From positions 345,894-409,893 of the forward strand of contig NW_027478877.1 of NCBI RefSeq assembly GCF_051014685.1: a stretch of DNA of 64,000 nucleotides, given 5' to 3'. The DNA is from Ptiloglossa arizonensis. Lineage: Eukaryota; Arthropoda; Insecta; Hymenoptera; Colletidae. The position numbers were made by a program, and so were the translations under genes. Below, piece after piece: positions 1 to 10,601 of this stretch. A model generated the notes under the pieces. That model searched no databases and was not told the DNA's origin. It saw only the letters and a program-made list of their open reading frames with translations. The stretch's first letter is position 1. Each line of letters opens with the position of its first letter.

Positions 1-45
1 AGTTTCTCAAGCGTTTCTTACCTCAAAACTGCCATATCTCGCGAA

Positions 46-61
46 CGGATTGACCAATCCG
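46..61. repeat. perfect 7+7 dyad in every consensus monomer (first copy)
   Basis: CGGATTG and CAATCCG are exact reverse complements separated by the two bases ac. The element lies at monomer positions 46-61 and recurs in almost every unit. Several subfamily markers each break one base pair without a compensating change: a57t (cattccg, domain VI), t58a (caaaccg, domain III) and c55t (gactaatcc near 929 and 4,254). The dyad is seen directly. A role as a protein-binding site or cruciform is only a possibility. Confidence 0.85.
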
Positions 62-64
62 CAA

Positions 65-93
65 AGTTTCTGTTGCATCTGAAAGTAGAAACT
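65..93. repeat. inverted repeat agtttct / agaaact with 15-base loop (first copy)
   Basis: Monomer positions 65-71 and 87-93 are exact reverse complements with a 15-base spacer. The arm sequence agtttct also opens each monomer at positions 1-7, so the right arm could pair with either copy; pairing to the monomer start extends to 8 bp (gagtttct with agaaactc). The linked 66A/72C/82G haplotype and the a90t and t93a markers weaken the arms in subfamilies. Function is unknown. Confidence 0.75.
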
Positions 94-2030
94 CGCCCCA
101 TTACAACGGTATGAGTAGTTTTCCCCTAGGCCGTTCTAGTTATTCGTTTCGAGCATCAGAACTGCGAAAATTGGGAGTTTCTCAAGCGTTTCTTACCTCA
201 AAACTGCCATATCTCGCGAACGGATTGACCAATCCGCAAAGTTTCTGTTGCATCTGAAAGTAGAAACTCGCCCCATTACAACGGTATGAGTAGTTTTCCC
301 CTAGGCCGTTCTAGTTATTCGTTTCGAGCATCAGAACTGCGAAAATTGGGAGTTTCTCAAGCGTTTCTTACCTCAAAACTGCCATATCTCGCGAACGGAT
401 TGACCAATCCGCAAAGTTTCTGTTGCATCTGAAAGTAGAAACTCGCCCCATTACAACGGTATGAGTAGTTTTCCCCTAGGCCGTTCTAGTTATTCGTTTC
501 GAGCATCAGAACTAAGAAAATTGGAGTTTCTCAAGCGTTTCTTACCTCAAAACTGCCATATCTCTTGAACGGATTGACCAATCCGCAAAGTTTCTGTTGC
601 ATCTGAAAGTAGAAACTCGCCCCATTACAAAGGTATGAGTAGTTTTCCCCTAGGCCGTTCTAGTTATTCGTTTCGAGCATCAGAACTGCGATAATTTGGA
701 GTTTCTCAAGCGTTTCTTACCTCAAAACTGCCATATCTCGCGAACGGATTGACCAATCCGCAAAGTTTCTGTTGCATCTGAAAGTAGAAACACGCCCCAT
801 TACAACGGTATGAGTAGTTTTCCCCTAGGCCGTTCTAGTTATTCGTTTCGAGCATCAGAACTGCGAAAATTGGGAGTTTCTCAAGCGTTTCTTACCTCAA
901 AACTGCCATATCTCGCGAACGGATTGACTAATCCGCAAAGTTTCTGTTGCATCTGAAAGTAGAAACTCGCCCCATTACAACGGTATGAGTAGTTTTCCCC
1001 TAGGCCGTTCTAGTTATTCGTTTCGAGCATCAGAACTGCGAAAATTGGGAGTTTCTCAGGCGTTTCTTACCTCAAAACTGCCATATCTCGCGAACGGATT
1101 GACCAATCCGCAAAGTTTCTGTTGCATCTGAAAGTAGAAACTCGCCCCATTACAACGGTATGAGTAGCTTTCCCCTAGGCCGTTCTAGTTATTCGTTTCG
1201 AGCATCAGAACTGCGAAAATTGGGAGTTTCTCAAGCGTTTCTTACCTCAAAACTGCCATATCTCGCGAACGGATTGACCAATCCGCAAAGTTTCTGTTGC
1301 ATCTGAAAGTAGAAACTCGCCCCATTACAACGGTATGAGTAGTTTTCCCCTAGGCCGTTCTAGTTATTCGTTTCGAGCATCAGAACTAAGAAAATTTGGA
1401 GTTTCTCAAGCGTTTCTTACCTCAAAACTGCCATATCTCGCGAACGGATAGACCAATCCGCAAAGTTTCTGTTGCATCTGAAAGTAGAAACACGCCCCAT
1501 TACAAAGGTATGAGTAGTTCTCCGCTAGGCCGTTCTAGTTATTCGTTTCGAGCATCAGAACTGCGAAAATTGGGAGTTTCTCAAGCGTTTCTTACCTCAA
1601 AACTTCCATATCTCGCGAACGGATTGACCAATCCGCAAAGTTTCTGTTGCATCTGAAAGTAGAAACTCGCCCCATTACAACGGTATGAGTAGTTTTCCCC
1701 TAGGCCGTTCTAGTTATTCGTTTCGAGCATCAGAACTAAGAAAATTTGGAGTTTCTCAAGCGTTTCTTACCTCAAAACTGCCATATCTCGCGAACGGATT
1801 GACCAATCCGCAAAGTTTCTGTTGCATCTGAAAGTAGAAACTCGCCCCAATACAACGGTATGAGTAGTTTTCCCCTAGGCCGTTCTAGTTATTCGTTTCG
1901 AGCATCAGAACTGCGAAAATTGGGAGTTTCTCAAGCGTTTCTTACCTCAAAACTGCCATATCTCGCGAACGGATTGACCGATCCGCAAAGTTTCTGTTGC
2001 ATCTGAAAGTAGAAACTCGCCCCATTACAA

Positions 2031-3325
2031 CGGTATGAGTAGTTTTCCCCTAGGCCGTTCTAGTTATTCGTTTCGAGCGTCAGAACTGCGAAAATTGGGA
2101 GTTTCTCAAGCGTTTCTTACCTCAAAACTGCCATATCTCGCGAACGGATTGACCAATCCGCAAAGTTTCTGTTGCATCTGAAAGTAGAAACTCGCCCCAT
2201 TACAACGGTATGAGTAGTTTTCCCCTAGGCCGTTCTAGTTATTCGTTTCGAGCATCAGAACTAAGAAAATTTGGAGTTTCTCAAGCGTTTCTTACCTCAA
2301 AACTGCCATATCTCGCAAACGGATTGACCAATCCGCAAAGTTTCTGTTGCATCTGAAAGTAGAAACTCGCCCCATTACAAAGGTATGAGTAGTTTTCCCC
2401 TAGGCCGTTCTAGTTATTCGTTTCGAGCATCAGAACTGCGAAAATTTGGAGTTTCTCAAGCGTTTCTTACCTCAAAACTGCCATATCTCGTGAACGGATT
2501 GACCAATCCGCAAAGTTTCTGTTGCATCTGAAAGTAGAAACTCGCCCCATTACAAAGGTATGAGTAGTTTTCCCCTAGGCCGTTCTAGTTATTCGTTTCG
2601 AGCATCAGAACTGCGAAAATTTGGAGTTTCTCAAGCGTTTCTTACCTCAAAACTGCCATATCTCGCGAACGGATTGACCAATCCGCAAAGTTTCTGTTGC
2701 ATCTGAAAGTAGAAACACGCCCCATTACAACGGTATGAGTAGTTTTCCCCTAGGCCGTTCTAGTTATTCGTTTCGAGCATCAGAACTAAGAAAATTTGGA
2801 GTTTCTCAAGCGTTTCTTACCTCAAAACTGCCATATCTCGCGAACGGATTGACCAATCCGCAAAGTTTCTGTTGCATCTGAAAGTAGAAACTCGCCCCAT
2901 TACAAAGGTATGAGTAGTCTTCCCCTAGGCCGTTCTAGTTATTCGTTTCGAGCATCAGAACTGCGAAAATTGGGAGTTTCTCAAGCGTTTCTTACCTCAA
3001 AACTGCCATATCTCGCGAACGGATTGACCAATCCGCAAAGTTTCTGTTGCATCTGAAAGTAGAAACACGCCCCATTACAACGGTATGAGTAGTTTTCCCC
3101 TAGGCCGTTCTAGTTATTCGTTTCGAGCATCAGAACTGCGAAAATTGGGAGTTTCTCAAGCGTTCCTTACCTCAAAACTGCCATATCTCGCGAACGGATT
3201 GACCAATCCGCAAAGTTTCTGTTGCATCTGAAAGTAGAAACTCGCCCCATTACAACGGTATGAGTAGTTTTCCCCTAGGCCGTTCTAGTTATTCGTTTCG
3301 AGCATCAGAACTACAAAGATTTGGA
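2031..3325. repeat. domain I spacer monomers between the 19-mer copies
   Basis: About seven G and A class monomers fill the gap between the two copies. Several have acaaagg (c107a) and aaacacg (t93a). A unique actacaaagatttgg end at about 3,311 resembles the C class with one extra substitution, making it the first C-like monomer in the window. The stretch 2,263-2,900 also matches sequence from about 5,413 at an 18-monomer offset (3,150 bp), because one monomer is missing from the second copy. No gene or non-satellite sequence is present. Confidence 0.75.
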
Positions 3326-5355
3326 GTTTCTCAAGCGTTTCTTACCTCAAAACTGCCATATCTCGCGAACGGATTGACCAATCCGCAAAGTTTCTGTTGC
3401 ATCTGAAAGTAGAAACTCGCCCCATTACAACGGTATGAGTAGTTTTCCCCTAGGCCGTTCTAGTTATTCGTTTCGAGCATCAGAACTGCGAAAATTGGGA
3501 GTTTCTCAAGCGTTTCTTACCTCAAAACTGCCATATCTCGCGAACGGATTGACCAATCCGCAAAGTTTCTGTTGCATCTGAAAGTAGAAACTCGACCCAT
3601 TACAACGGTATGAGTAGTTTTCCCCTACGCCGTTCTAGTTATTCGTTTCGAGCATCAGAACTGCGAAAATTGGGAGTTTCTCAAGCGTTTCTTACCTCAA
3701 AACTGCTATATCTCGCGAACGGATTGACCAATCCGCAAAGTTTCTGTTGCATCTGAAAGTAGAAACTCGCCCCATTACAACGGTATGAGTAGTTTTCCCC
3801 TAGGCCGTTCTAGTTATTCGTTTCGAGCATCAGAACTAAGAAAATTTGGAGTTTCTCAAGCGTTTCTTACCTCAAAACTGCCATATCTCTTGAACGGATT
3901 GACCAATCCGCAAAGTTTCTGTTGCATCTGAAAGTAGAAACTCGCCCCATTACAAAGGTATGAGTAGTTTTCCCCTAGGCCGTTCTAGTTATTCGTTTCG
4001 AGCATCAGAACTGCGATAATTTGGAGTTTCTCAAGCGTTTCTTACCTCAAAACTGCCATATCTCGCGAACGGATTGACCAATCCGCAAAGTTTCTGTTGC
4101 ATCTGAAAGTAGAAACACGCCCCATTACAACGGTATGAGTAGTTTTCCCCTAGGCCGTTCTAGTTATTCGTTTCGAGCATCAGAACTGCGAAAATTGGGA
4201 GTTTCTCAAGCGTTTCTTACCTCAAAACTGCCATATCTCGCGAACGGATTGACTAATCCGCAAAGTTTCTGTTGCATCTGAAAGTAGAAACTCGCCCCAT
4301 TACAACGGTATGAGTAGTTTTCCCCTAGGCCGTTCTAGTTATTCGTTTCGAGCATCAGAACTGCGAAAATTGGGAGTTTCTCAAGCGTTTCTTACCTCAA
4401 AACTGCCATATCTCGCGAACGGATTGACCAATCCGCAAAGTTTCTGTTGCATCTGAAAGTAGAAACTCGCCCCATTACAACGGTATGAGTAGTTTTCCCC
4501 TAGGCCGTTCTAGTTATTCGTTTCGAGCATCAGAACTGCGAAAATTGGGAGTTTCTCAAGCGTTTCTTACCTCAAAACTGCCATATCTCGCGAACGGATT
4601 GACCAATCCGCAAAGTTTCTGTTGCATCTGAAAGTAGACACTCGCCCCATTACAACGGTATGAGTAGTTTTCCCCTAGGCCGTTCTAGTTATTCGTTTCG
4701 AGCATCAGAACTAAGAAAATTTGGAGTTTCTCAAGCGTTTCTTACCTCAAAACTGCCATATCTCGCGAACGGATAGACCAATCCGCAAAGTTTCTGTTGC
4801 ATCTGAAAGTAGAAACACGCCCCATTACAAAGGTATGAGTAGTTCTCCGCTAGGCCGTTCTAGTTATTCGTTTCGAGCATCAGAACTGCGAAAATTGGGA
4901 GTTTCTCAAGCGTTTCTTACCTCAAAACTTCCATATCTCGCGAACGGATTGACCAATCCGCAAAGTTTCTGTTGCATCTGAAAGTAGAAACTCGCCCCAT
5001 TACAACGGTATGAGTAGTTTTCCCCTAGGCCGTTCTAGTTATTCGTTTCGAGCATCAGAACTAAGAAAATTTGGAGTCTCTCAAGCGTTTCTTACCTCAA
5101 AACTGCCATATCTCGCGAACGGATTGACCAATCCGCAAAGTTTCTGTTGCATCTGAAAGTAGAAACTCGCCCCAATACAACGGTATGAGTAGTTTTCCCC
5201 TAGGCCGTTCTAGTTATTCGTTTCGAGCATCAGAACTGCGAAAATTGGGAGTTTCTCAAGCGTTTCTTACCTCAAAACTGCCATATCTCGCGAACGGATT
5301 GACCAATCCGCAAAGTTTCTGTTGCATCTGAAAGTAGAAACTCGCCCCATTACAA
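3326..5355. repeat. 19-monomer duplication, copy 2 (domain I)
   Basis: This is the downstream partner of 1-2,030, with matching markers at 3,886 (tctcttgaac), 4,013, 4,251, 4,773, 4,843, 4,927 and 5,171. Private changes are ctcgaccc near 3,595, cctacgcc near 3,628, ctgctata near 3,707, gtagacac near 4,638 and ggagtctc near 5,077. The right edge lies before the t112c marker at 5,362, where the homologous position in copy 1 is unchanged. Confidence 0.85.
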
Positions 5356-7298
5356 CGGTACGAGTAGTTTTCCCCTAGGCCGTTCTAGTTATTCGTTTCG
5401 AGCATCAGAACTAAGAAAATTTGGAGTTTCTCAAGCGTTTGTTACCTCAAAACTGCCATATCTCGCGAACGGATTGAACAATCCGCAAAGTTTCTGTTGC
5501 ATCTGAAAGTAGAAACTCGCCCCATTACAAAGGTATGAGTAGTTTTCCCCTAGGCCGTTCTAGTTATTCGTTTCGAGCATCAGAACTGCGAAAATTTGGA
5601 GTTTCTCAAGCGTTTCTTACCTCAAAACTGCCATATCTCGCGAACGGATTGACCAATCCGCAAAGTTTCGGTTGCATCTGAAAGTAGAAACACGCCCCAT
5701 TACAACGGTATGAGTAGTTTTCCCCTAGGCCGTTCTAGTTATTCGTTTCGAGCATCAGAACTGCGAAAATTGGGAGTTTCTCAAGCGTTCCTTACCTCAA
5801 AACTGCCATATCTCGCGAACGGATTGACCAATCCGCAAAGTTTCTGTTGCATCTGAAAGTAGAAACTCGCCCCATTACAACGGTATGAGTAGTTTTCCCC
5901 TAGGCCGTTCTAGTTATTCGTTTCGAGCATCAGAACTGCGAAAATTGGGAGTTTCTCAAGCGTTTCTTACCTCAAAACTGCCATATCTCGCGAACGGATT
6001 GACCAATCCGCAAAGTTTCTGTTGCATCTGAAAGTAGAAACTCGCCCCATTACAACGGTATGAGTAGTTTTCCCCTAGGCCGTTCTAGTTATTCGTTTCG
6101 AGCATCAGAACTAAGAAAATTTGGAGTTTCTCAAGCGTTTCTTACCTCAAAACTGCCATATCTCGCGAACGGATTGACAAATCCGCAAAATTTCTCTTGC
6201 ATCTGGAAGTAGAAACTCGCCCCATTACAACGGTATGAGTAGTTTTCCCCTAGGCCGTTCTAGTTATTCGTTTCGAGCATCAGAACTACGAAGATTTGGA
6301 GTTTCTCAAGCGTTTCTTACCTCAAAACTGCCATATCTCGCGAACGGATTGACCAATCCGCAAAGTTTCTGTTGCATCTGAAAGTAGAAACTCGCCCCAT
6401 TACAACGGTATGAGTAGTTTTACCCTAGGCCGTTATAGTTATTCGTTTCGAGCATCAGAACTGCGAAAATTTGGAGTTTCTCAAGCGTTTCTTACCTCAA
6501 AACTGCCATATCTCGCGAACGGATTGACCAATCCGCAAAGTTTCTGTTGCATCTGAAAGTAGAAACTCGCCCCATTACAACGGTACGAGTAGTTTTCCCC
6601 TAGGCCGTTCTAGTTATTCGTTTCGAGCATCAGAACTGCGAAAATTGGGAGTTTCTCAAGCGTTCCTTACCTCAAAACTGCCATATCTCGCGAACGGATT
6701 GACCAATCCGCAAAGTTTCTGTTGCATCTGAAAGTAGAAACTCGCCCCATTACAACGGTATGAGTAGTTTTCCCCTAGGCCGTTCTAGTTATTCGTTTCG
6801 AGCATCAGAACTGCGAAAATTGGGAGTTTCTCAAGCGTTTCTTACCTCAAAACTGCCATATCTCGCGAACGGATTGACCAATCCGCAAAGTTTCTGTTGC
6901 ATCTGAAAGTAGAAACTCGCCCCATTACAACGGTATGAGTAGTTTTCCCCTAGGCCGTTCTAGTTATTCGTTTCGAGCATCAGAACTAAGAAAATTTGGA
7001 GTTTCTCAAGCGTTTCTTACCTCAAAACTGCCATATCTCGCGAACGGATTGACCAATCCGCAAAATTTCTCTTGCATCTGGAAGTAGAAACTCGCCCCAT
7101 TACAACGGTATGAGTAGTTTTCCCCTAGGCCGTTCTAGTTATTCGTTTCGAGCATCAGAACTACGAAGATTTGGAGATTCTCAAGCGTTTCTTACCTCAA
7201 AACTGCCATATCTCGCGAACGGATTGACCAATCCGCAAAGTTTCTGTTGCATCTGAAAGTAGAAACTCGCCCCAATACAACGGTATGAGTAGTTTTCC

Positions 7299-8047
7299 CT
7301 AGGCCGTTCTAGTTATTCGTTTCGAGCATCAGAACTGCGAAAATTGGGAGTTTCTCAAGCGTTTCTTACCTCAAAACTTCCATATCTCGCGAACGGATTG
7401 ACCAATCCGCAAAGTTTCTGTTGCATCTGAAAGTAGAAACTCGCCCCATTACAACGGTACGAGTAGTTTTCCCCTAGGCCGTTCTAGTTATTCGTTTCGA
7501 GCATCAGAACTGCGAAAATTGGAGTTTCTCAAGCGTTTCTTACCTCAAAACTTCCATATCTCGCGAACGATTGACCAATCCGCAAAGTTTCTGTTGCATC
7601 TGAAAGTAGAAACTCGCCCCATTACAACGGTACGAGTAGTTTTCCCCTAGGCCGTTCTAGTTATTCGTTTCGAGCATCAGAACTAAGAAAATTTGGAGTT
7701 TCTCAAGCGTTTCTTACCTCAAAACTGCCATATCTCGCGAACGGATTGACCAATCCGCAAAGTTTCTGTTGCATCTGAAAGCAGAAACTCGCCCCAATAC
7801 AACGGTATGAGTAGTTTTCCCCTAGGCCGTTCTAGTTATTCGTTTCGAGCATCAGAACTGCGAAAATTGGAGTTTCTCAAGCGTTTCTTACCTCAAAACT
7901 GCATATCTCGCGAACGGATTGACCAATCCGCAAAGTTTCTGTTGCATCTGAAAGTAGAAACTCGCCCCATTACAACGGTACGAGTAGTTTTCCCCTAGGC
8001 CGTTCTAGTTATTCGTTTCGAGCATCAGAACTAAGAAAATTTGGATT
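7299..8047. repeat. cluster of six short deletions in the array
   Basis: Seven bases are missing within about 750 bp, compared with only five other indel sites elsewhere in 63 kb outside this cluster and the one starting near 60,840 (those near 60,971 and 61,760 belong to that second cluster). Five are single bases lost from short runs: cccc to ccc near 7,299; ggg to gg near 7,520 and 7,870; gg to g near 7,569; cc to c near 7,902. One two-base change turns ggagtttc into ggattc near 8,045. Substitutions here are not obviously raised. The pattern fits consensus errors in a long-read assembly as well as real local decay. Confidence 0.85.
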
Positions 8048-8376
8048 CTCAAGCGTTTGTTACCTCAAAACTGCCATATCTCGCGAACGGATTGACCAAT
8101 CCGCAAAGTTTCTGTTGCATCTGAAAGTAGAAACTCGCCCCATTACAAAGGTATGAGTAGTTTTCCCCTAGGCCGTTCTAGTTATTCGTTTCGAGCATCA
8201 GAACTGCGAAAATTGGGAGTTTCTCAAGCGTTTCTTACCTCAAAACTGCCATATCTCGCGAACGGATTGACCAATCCGCAAAGTTTCTGTTGCATCTGAA
8301 AGTAGAAACTCGCCCCATTACAACGGTATGAGTAGTTTTCCCCTAGGCCGTTCTAGTTATTCGTTTCGAGCATCAG

Positions 8377-9951
8377 AACTAAGAAAATTTGGAGTTTCTC
8401 AAGCGTTTCTTACCTCAAAACTGCCATATCTCGCGAACGGATTGACCAATCCGCAAAATTTCTCTTGCATCTGGAAGTAGAAACTCGCCCCATTACAACG
8501 GTATGAGTAGTTTTCCCCTAGGCCGTTCTAGTTATTCGTTTCGAGCATCAGAACTGCGAAAATTGGGAGTTTCTCAAGCGTTCCTTACCTCAAAACTGCC
8601 ATATCTCGCGAACGGATTGACCAATCCGCAAAGTTTCTGTTGCATCTGAAAGTAGAAACTCGCCCCATTACAACGGTATGAGTAGTTTTCCCCTAGGCCG
8701 TTCTAGTTATTCGTTTCGAGCATCAGAACTGCGAAAATTGGGAGTTTCTCAAGCGTTTCTTACCTCAAAACTGCCATATCTCGCGAACGGATTGACCAAT
8801 CCGCAAAGTTTCTGTTGCATCTGAAAGTAGAAACTCGCCCCATTACAACGGTATGAGTAGTTTTCCCCTAGGCCGTTCTAGTTATTCGTTTCGAGCATCA
8901 GAACTAAGAAAATTTGGAGTTTCTCAAGCGTTTCTTACTTCAAAACTGCCATATCTCGCGAACGGATTGACCAATCCGCAAAATTTCTCTTGCATCTGGA
9001 AGTAGAAACTCGCCCCATTACAACGGTATGAGTAGTTTTCCCCTAGGCCGTTCTAGTTATTCGTTTCGAGCATCAGAACTACGAAGATTTGGAGATTCTC
9101 AAGCGTTTCTTACCTCAAAACTGCCATATCTCGCGAACGGATTGACCAATCCGCAAAGTTTCTGTTGCATCTGAAAGTAGAAACTCGCCCCAATACAACG
9201 GTATGAGTAGTTTTGCCCTAGGCCGTTCTAGTTATTCGTTTCGAGCATCAGAACTGCGAAAATTGGGAGTTTCTCAAGCGTTTCTTACCTCAAAACTGCC
9301 ATATCTCGCGAACGGATTGACCAATCCGCAAAGTTTCTGTTGCATCTGAAAGTAGAAACTCGCCCCATTACAACGGTATGAGTAGTTTTCCCCTAGGCCG
9401 TTCTAGTTATTCGTTTCGAGCATCAGAACTAAGAAAATTTGGAGTTTCTCAAGCGTTTCTTACCTCAAAACTGCCATATCTCGCGAACGGATTGACCAAT
9501 CCGCAAAATTTCTCTTGCATCTGGAAGTAGAAACTCGCCCCATTACAACGGTATGAGTAGTTTTCCCCTAGGCCGTTCTAGTTATTCGTTTCGAGCATCA
9601 GAACTACGAAGATTTGGAGTTTCTCAAGCGTTTCTTACCTCAAAACTGCCATATCTCGCGAACGGATTGACCAATCCGCAAAGTTTCTGTTGCATCTGAA
9701 AGTAGAAACTCGCCCCAATACAACGGTATGAGTAGTTTTCCCCTAGGCCGTTCTAGTTATTCGTTTCGAGCATCAGAAATGCGAAAATTGGGAGTTTCTC
9801 AAGCGTTTCTTACCTCAAAACTGCCATATCTCGCGAACGGATTGACCAATCCGCAAAGTTTCTGTTGCATCTGAAAGTAGAAACTCGCCCCATTACAACG
9901 GTACGAGTAGTTTTCCCCTGGGCCGTTCTAGTTATTCGTTTCGAGCATCAG
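8377..9951. repeat. three 525 bp trimer units (A*-C-G type)
   Basis: The aactaag end recurs at 8,377, 8,902, 9,427 and 9,952, exactly 525 bp apart. After each of the first three comes a monomer with the 66A/72C/82G haplotype. In the second and third units the order is A*, C (acgaag) with ccccaata, then G. In the first unit the middle monomer is a G class unit carrying gcgttcc instead of C. This trimer is the building block of domain III. Confidence 0.8.
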
Positions 9952-10601
9952 AACTAAGAAAATTTGGAGTTTCTCAAGCGTTTGTTACCTCAAAACTGCC
10001 ATATCTCGCGAACGGATTGACCAATCCGCAAAGTTTCTGTTGCATCTGAAAGTAGAAACTCGCCCCATTACAAAGGTATGAGTAGTTTTCCCCTAGGCCG
10101 TTCTAGTTATTCGTTTCGAGCATCAGAACTGCGAAAATTTGGAGTTTCTCAAGCGTTTCTTACCTCAAAACTGCCATATCTCGCGAACGGATTGACCAAT
10201 CCGCAAAGTTTCGGTTGCATCTGAAAGTAGAAACACGCCCCATTACAACGGTATGAGTAGTTTTCCCCTAGGCCGTTCTAGTTATTCGTTTCGAGCATCA
10301 GAACTGCGAAAATTTGGAGTTTCTCAAGCGTTTCTAACCTCAAAACTGCCATATCTCGCGAACGGATTGACCAATCCGCAAAGTTTCTGTTGCATCTGAA
10401 AGTAGAAACACGCCCCATTACAACGGTATGAGTAGTTTTCCCCTAGACCGTTCTAGTTATTCGTTTCGAGCATCAGAACTAAGAAAATTTGGAGTTTCTC
10501 AAGCGTTTCTTACCTCAAAACTGCCATATCTCGCGAACGGATTGACAAATCCGCAAAGTTTCTGTTGCATCTGAAAGTAGAAACTCGCCCCATTACAACG
10601 G

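Larger units (their letters stand above)
1..175. repeat. reference monomer (G class), layout of the unit
   Basis: The first monomer equals the majority consensus. Landmarks by monomer position are: agtttctc at 1-8; a second gtttct at 13-18; TCGCGA (NruI-type palindrome) at 39-44; a dyad at 46-61; an inverted repeat at 65-93; CCTAGG (AvrII-type palindrome) at 125-130; two CTAG cores ten bases apart at 126 and 136; and the class-defining 3' end at 163-175. Composition is 78 G+C of 175, with 11 CpG. Because 175 is one more than a multiple of three, each frame shifts at every monomer and meets stops, so the unit has no persistent reading frame. Confidence 0.95.
1..2030. repeat. 19-monomer duplication, copy 1 (domain I)
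   Basis: This block recurs 3,325 bp (19 monomers) downstream. Shared rare markers include tctcttgaac at 561, gcgataattt at 688, gactaatcc at 926, gatagacc at 1,448, the gttctccgct change near 1,518, aacttcc near 1,602 and ccccaata near 1,846. Its left edge is the window start, so it may extend further. Private changes in this copy include a base lost near 521, caggcg near 1,050, agctttcc near 1,168 and gaccgatcc near 1,968. Copies differ at roughly nine sites in 2 kb. Similarity ends before 5,361, where the second copy carries t112c. Confidence 0.85.
5356..10601. repeat. domain II, mosaic of G, A and first C monomers
   Basis: This part introduces the linked triple haplotype 66A/72C/82G (cgcaaaatttctcttgc, then ctggaag; first seen near 6,187) and true C monomers (acgaagatttgg, first near 6,290). 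The string tacgag, A, gcgtttgtt, acaaagg, ttcggttgc occurs at 5,361-5,671 and again from about 9,902. The offset is 26 monomers less 7 bases, and those 7 bases are the deletions at 7,299-8,046. It also holds three 525 bp trimers and the indel cluster annotated separately. The whole stretch is satellite, with no gene. Confidence 0.8.

Noticed and set aside
32..48. CENP-B box on the minus strand (gttcgcgagatatggca)
   Set aside because: Seven of the nine core positions of TTCGnnnnAnnCGGG match, but the essential CGGG is TGGC. By rough estimate a match this good is expected by chance about once in two monomer-sized searches.
1396..1656. 86-codon open frame, repeated exactly at 4,721-4,981
   Set aside because: It starts at TTG, spans one and a half monomers, and is open only because t51a turns the usual tga stop into aga. 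The identical second copy comes from the 19-monomer duplication. No domain, ribosome site or codon bias is visible, so it is a by-product of the repeat.
7807..7998. 63-codon ATG open frame
   Set aside because: It exists because of one-base deletions near 7,870 and 7,902 that shift the frame. The encoded string is ordinary satellite translation.
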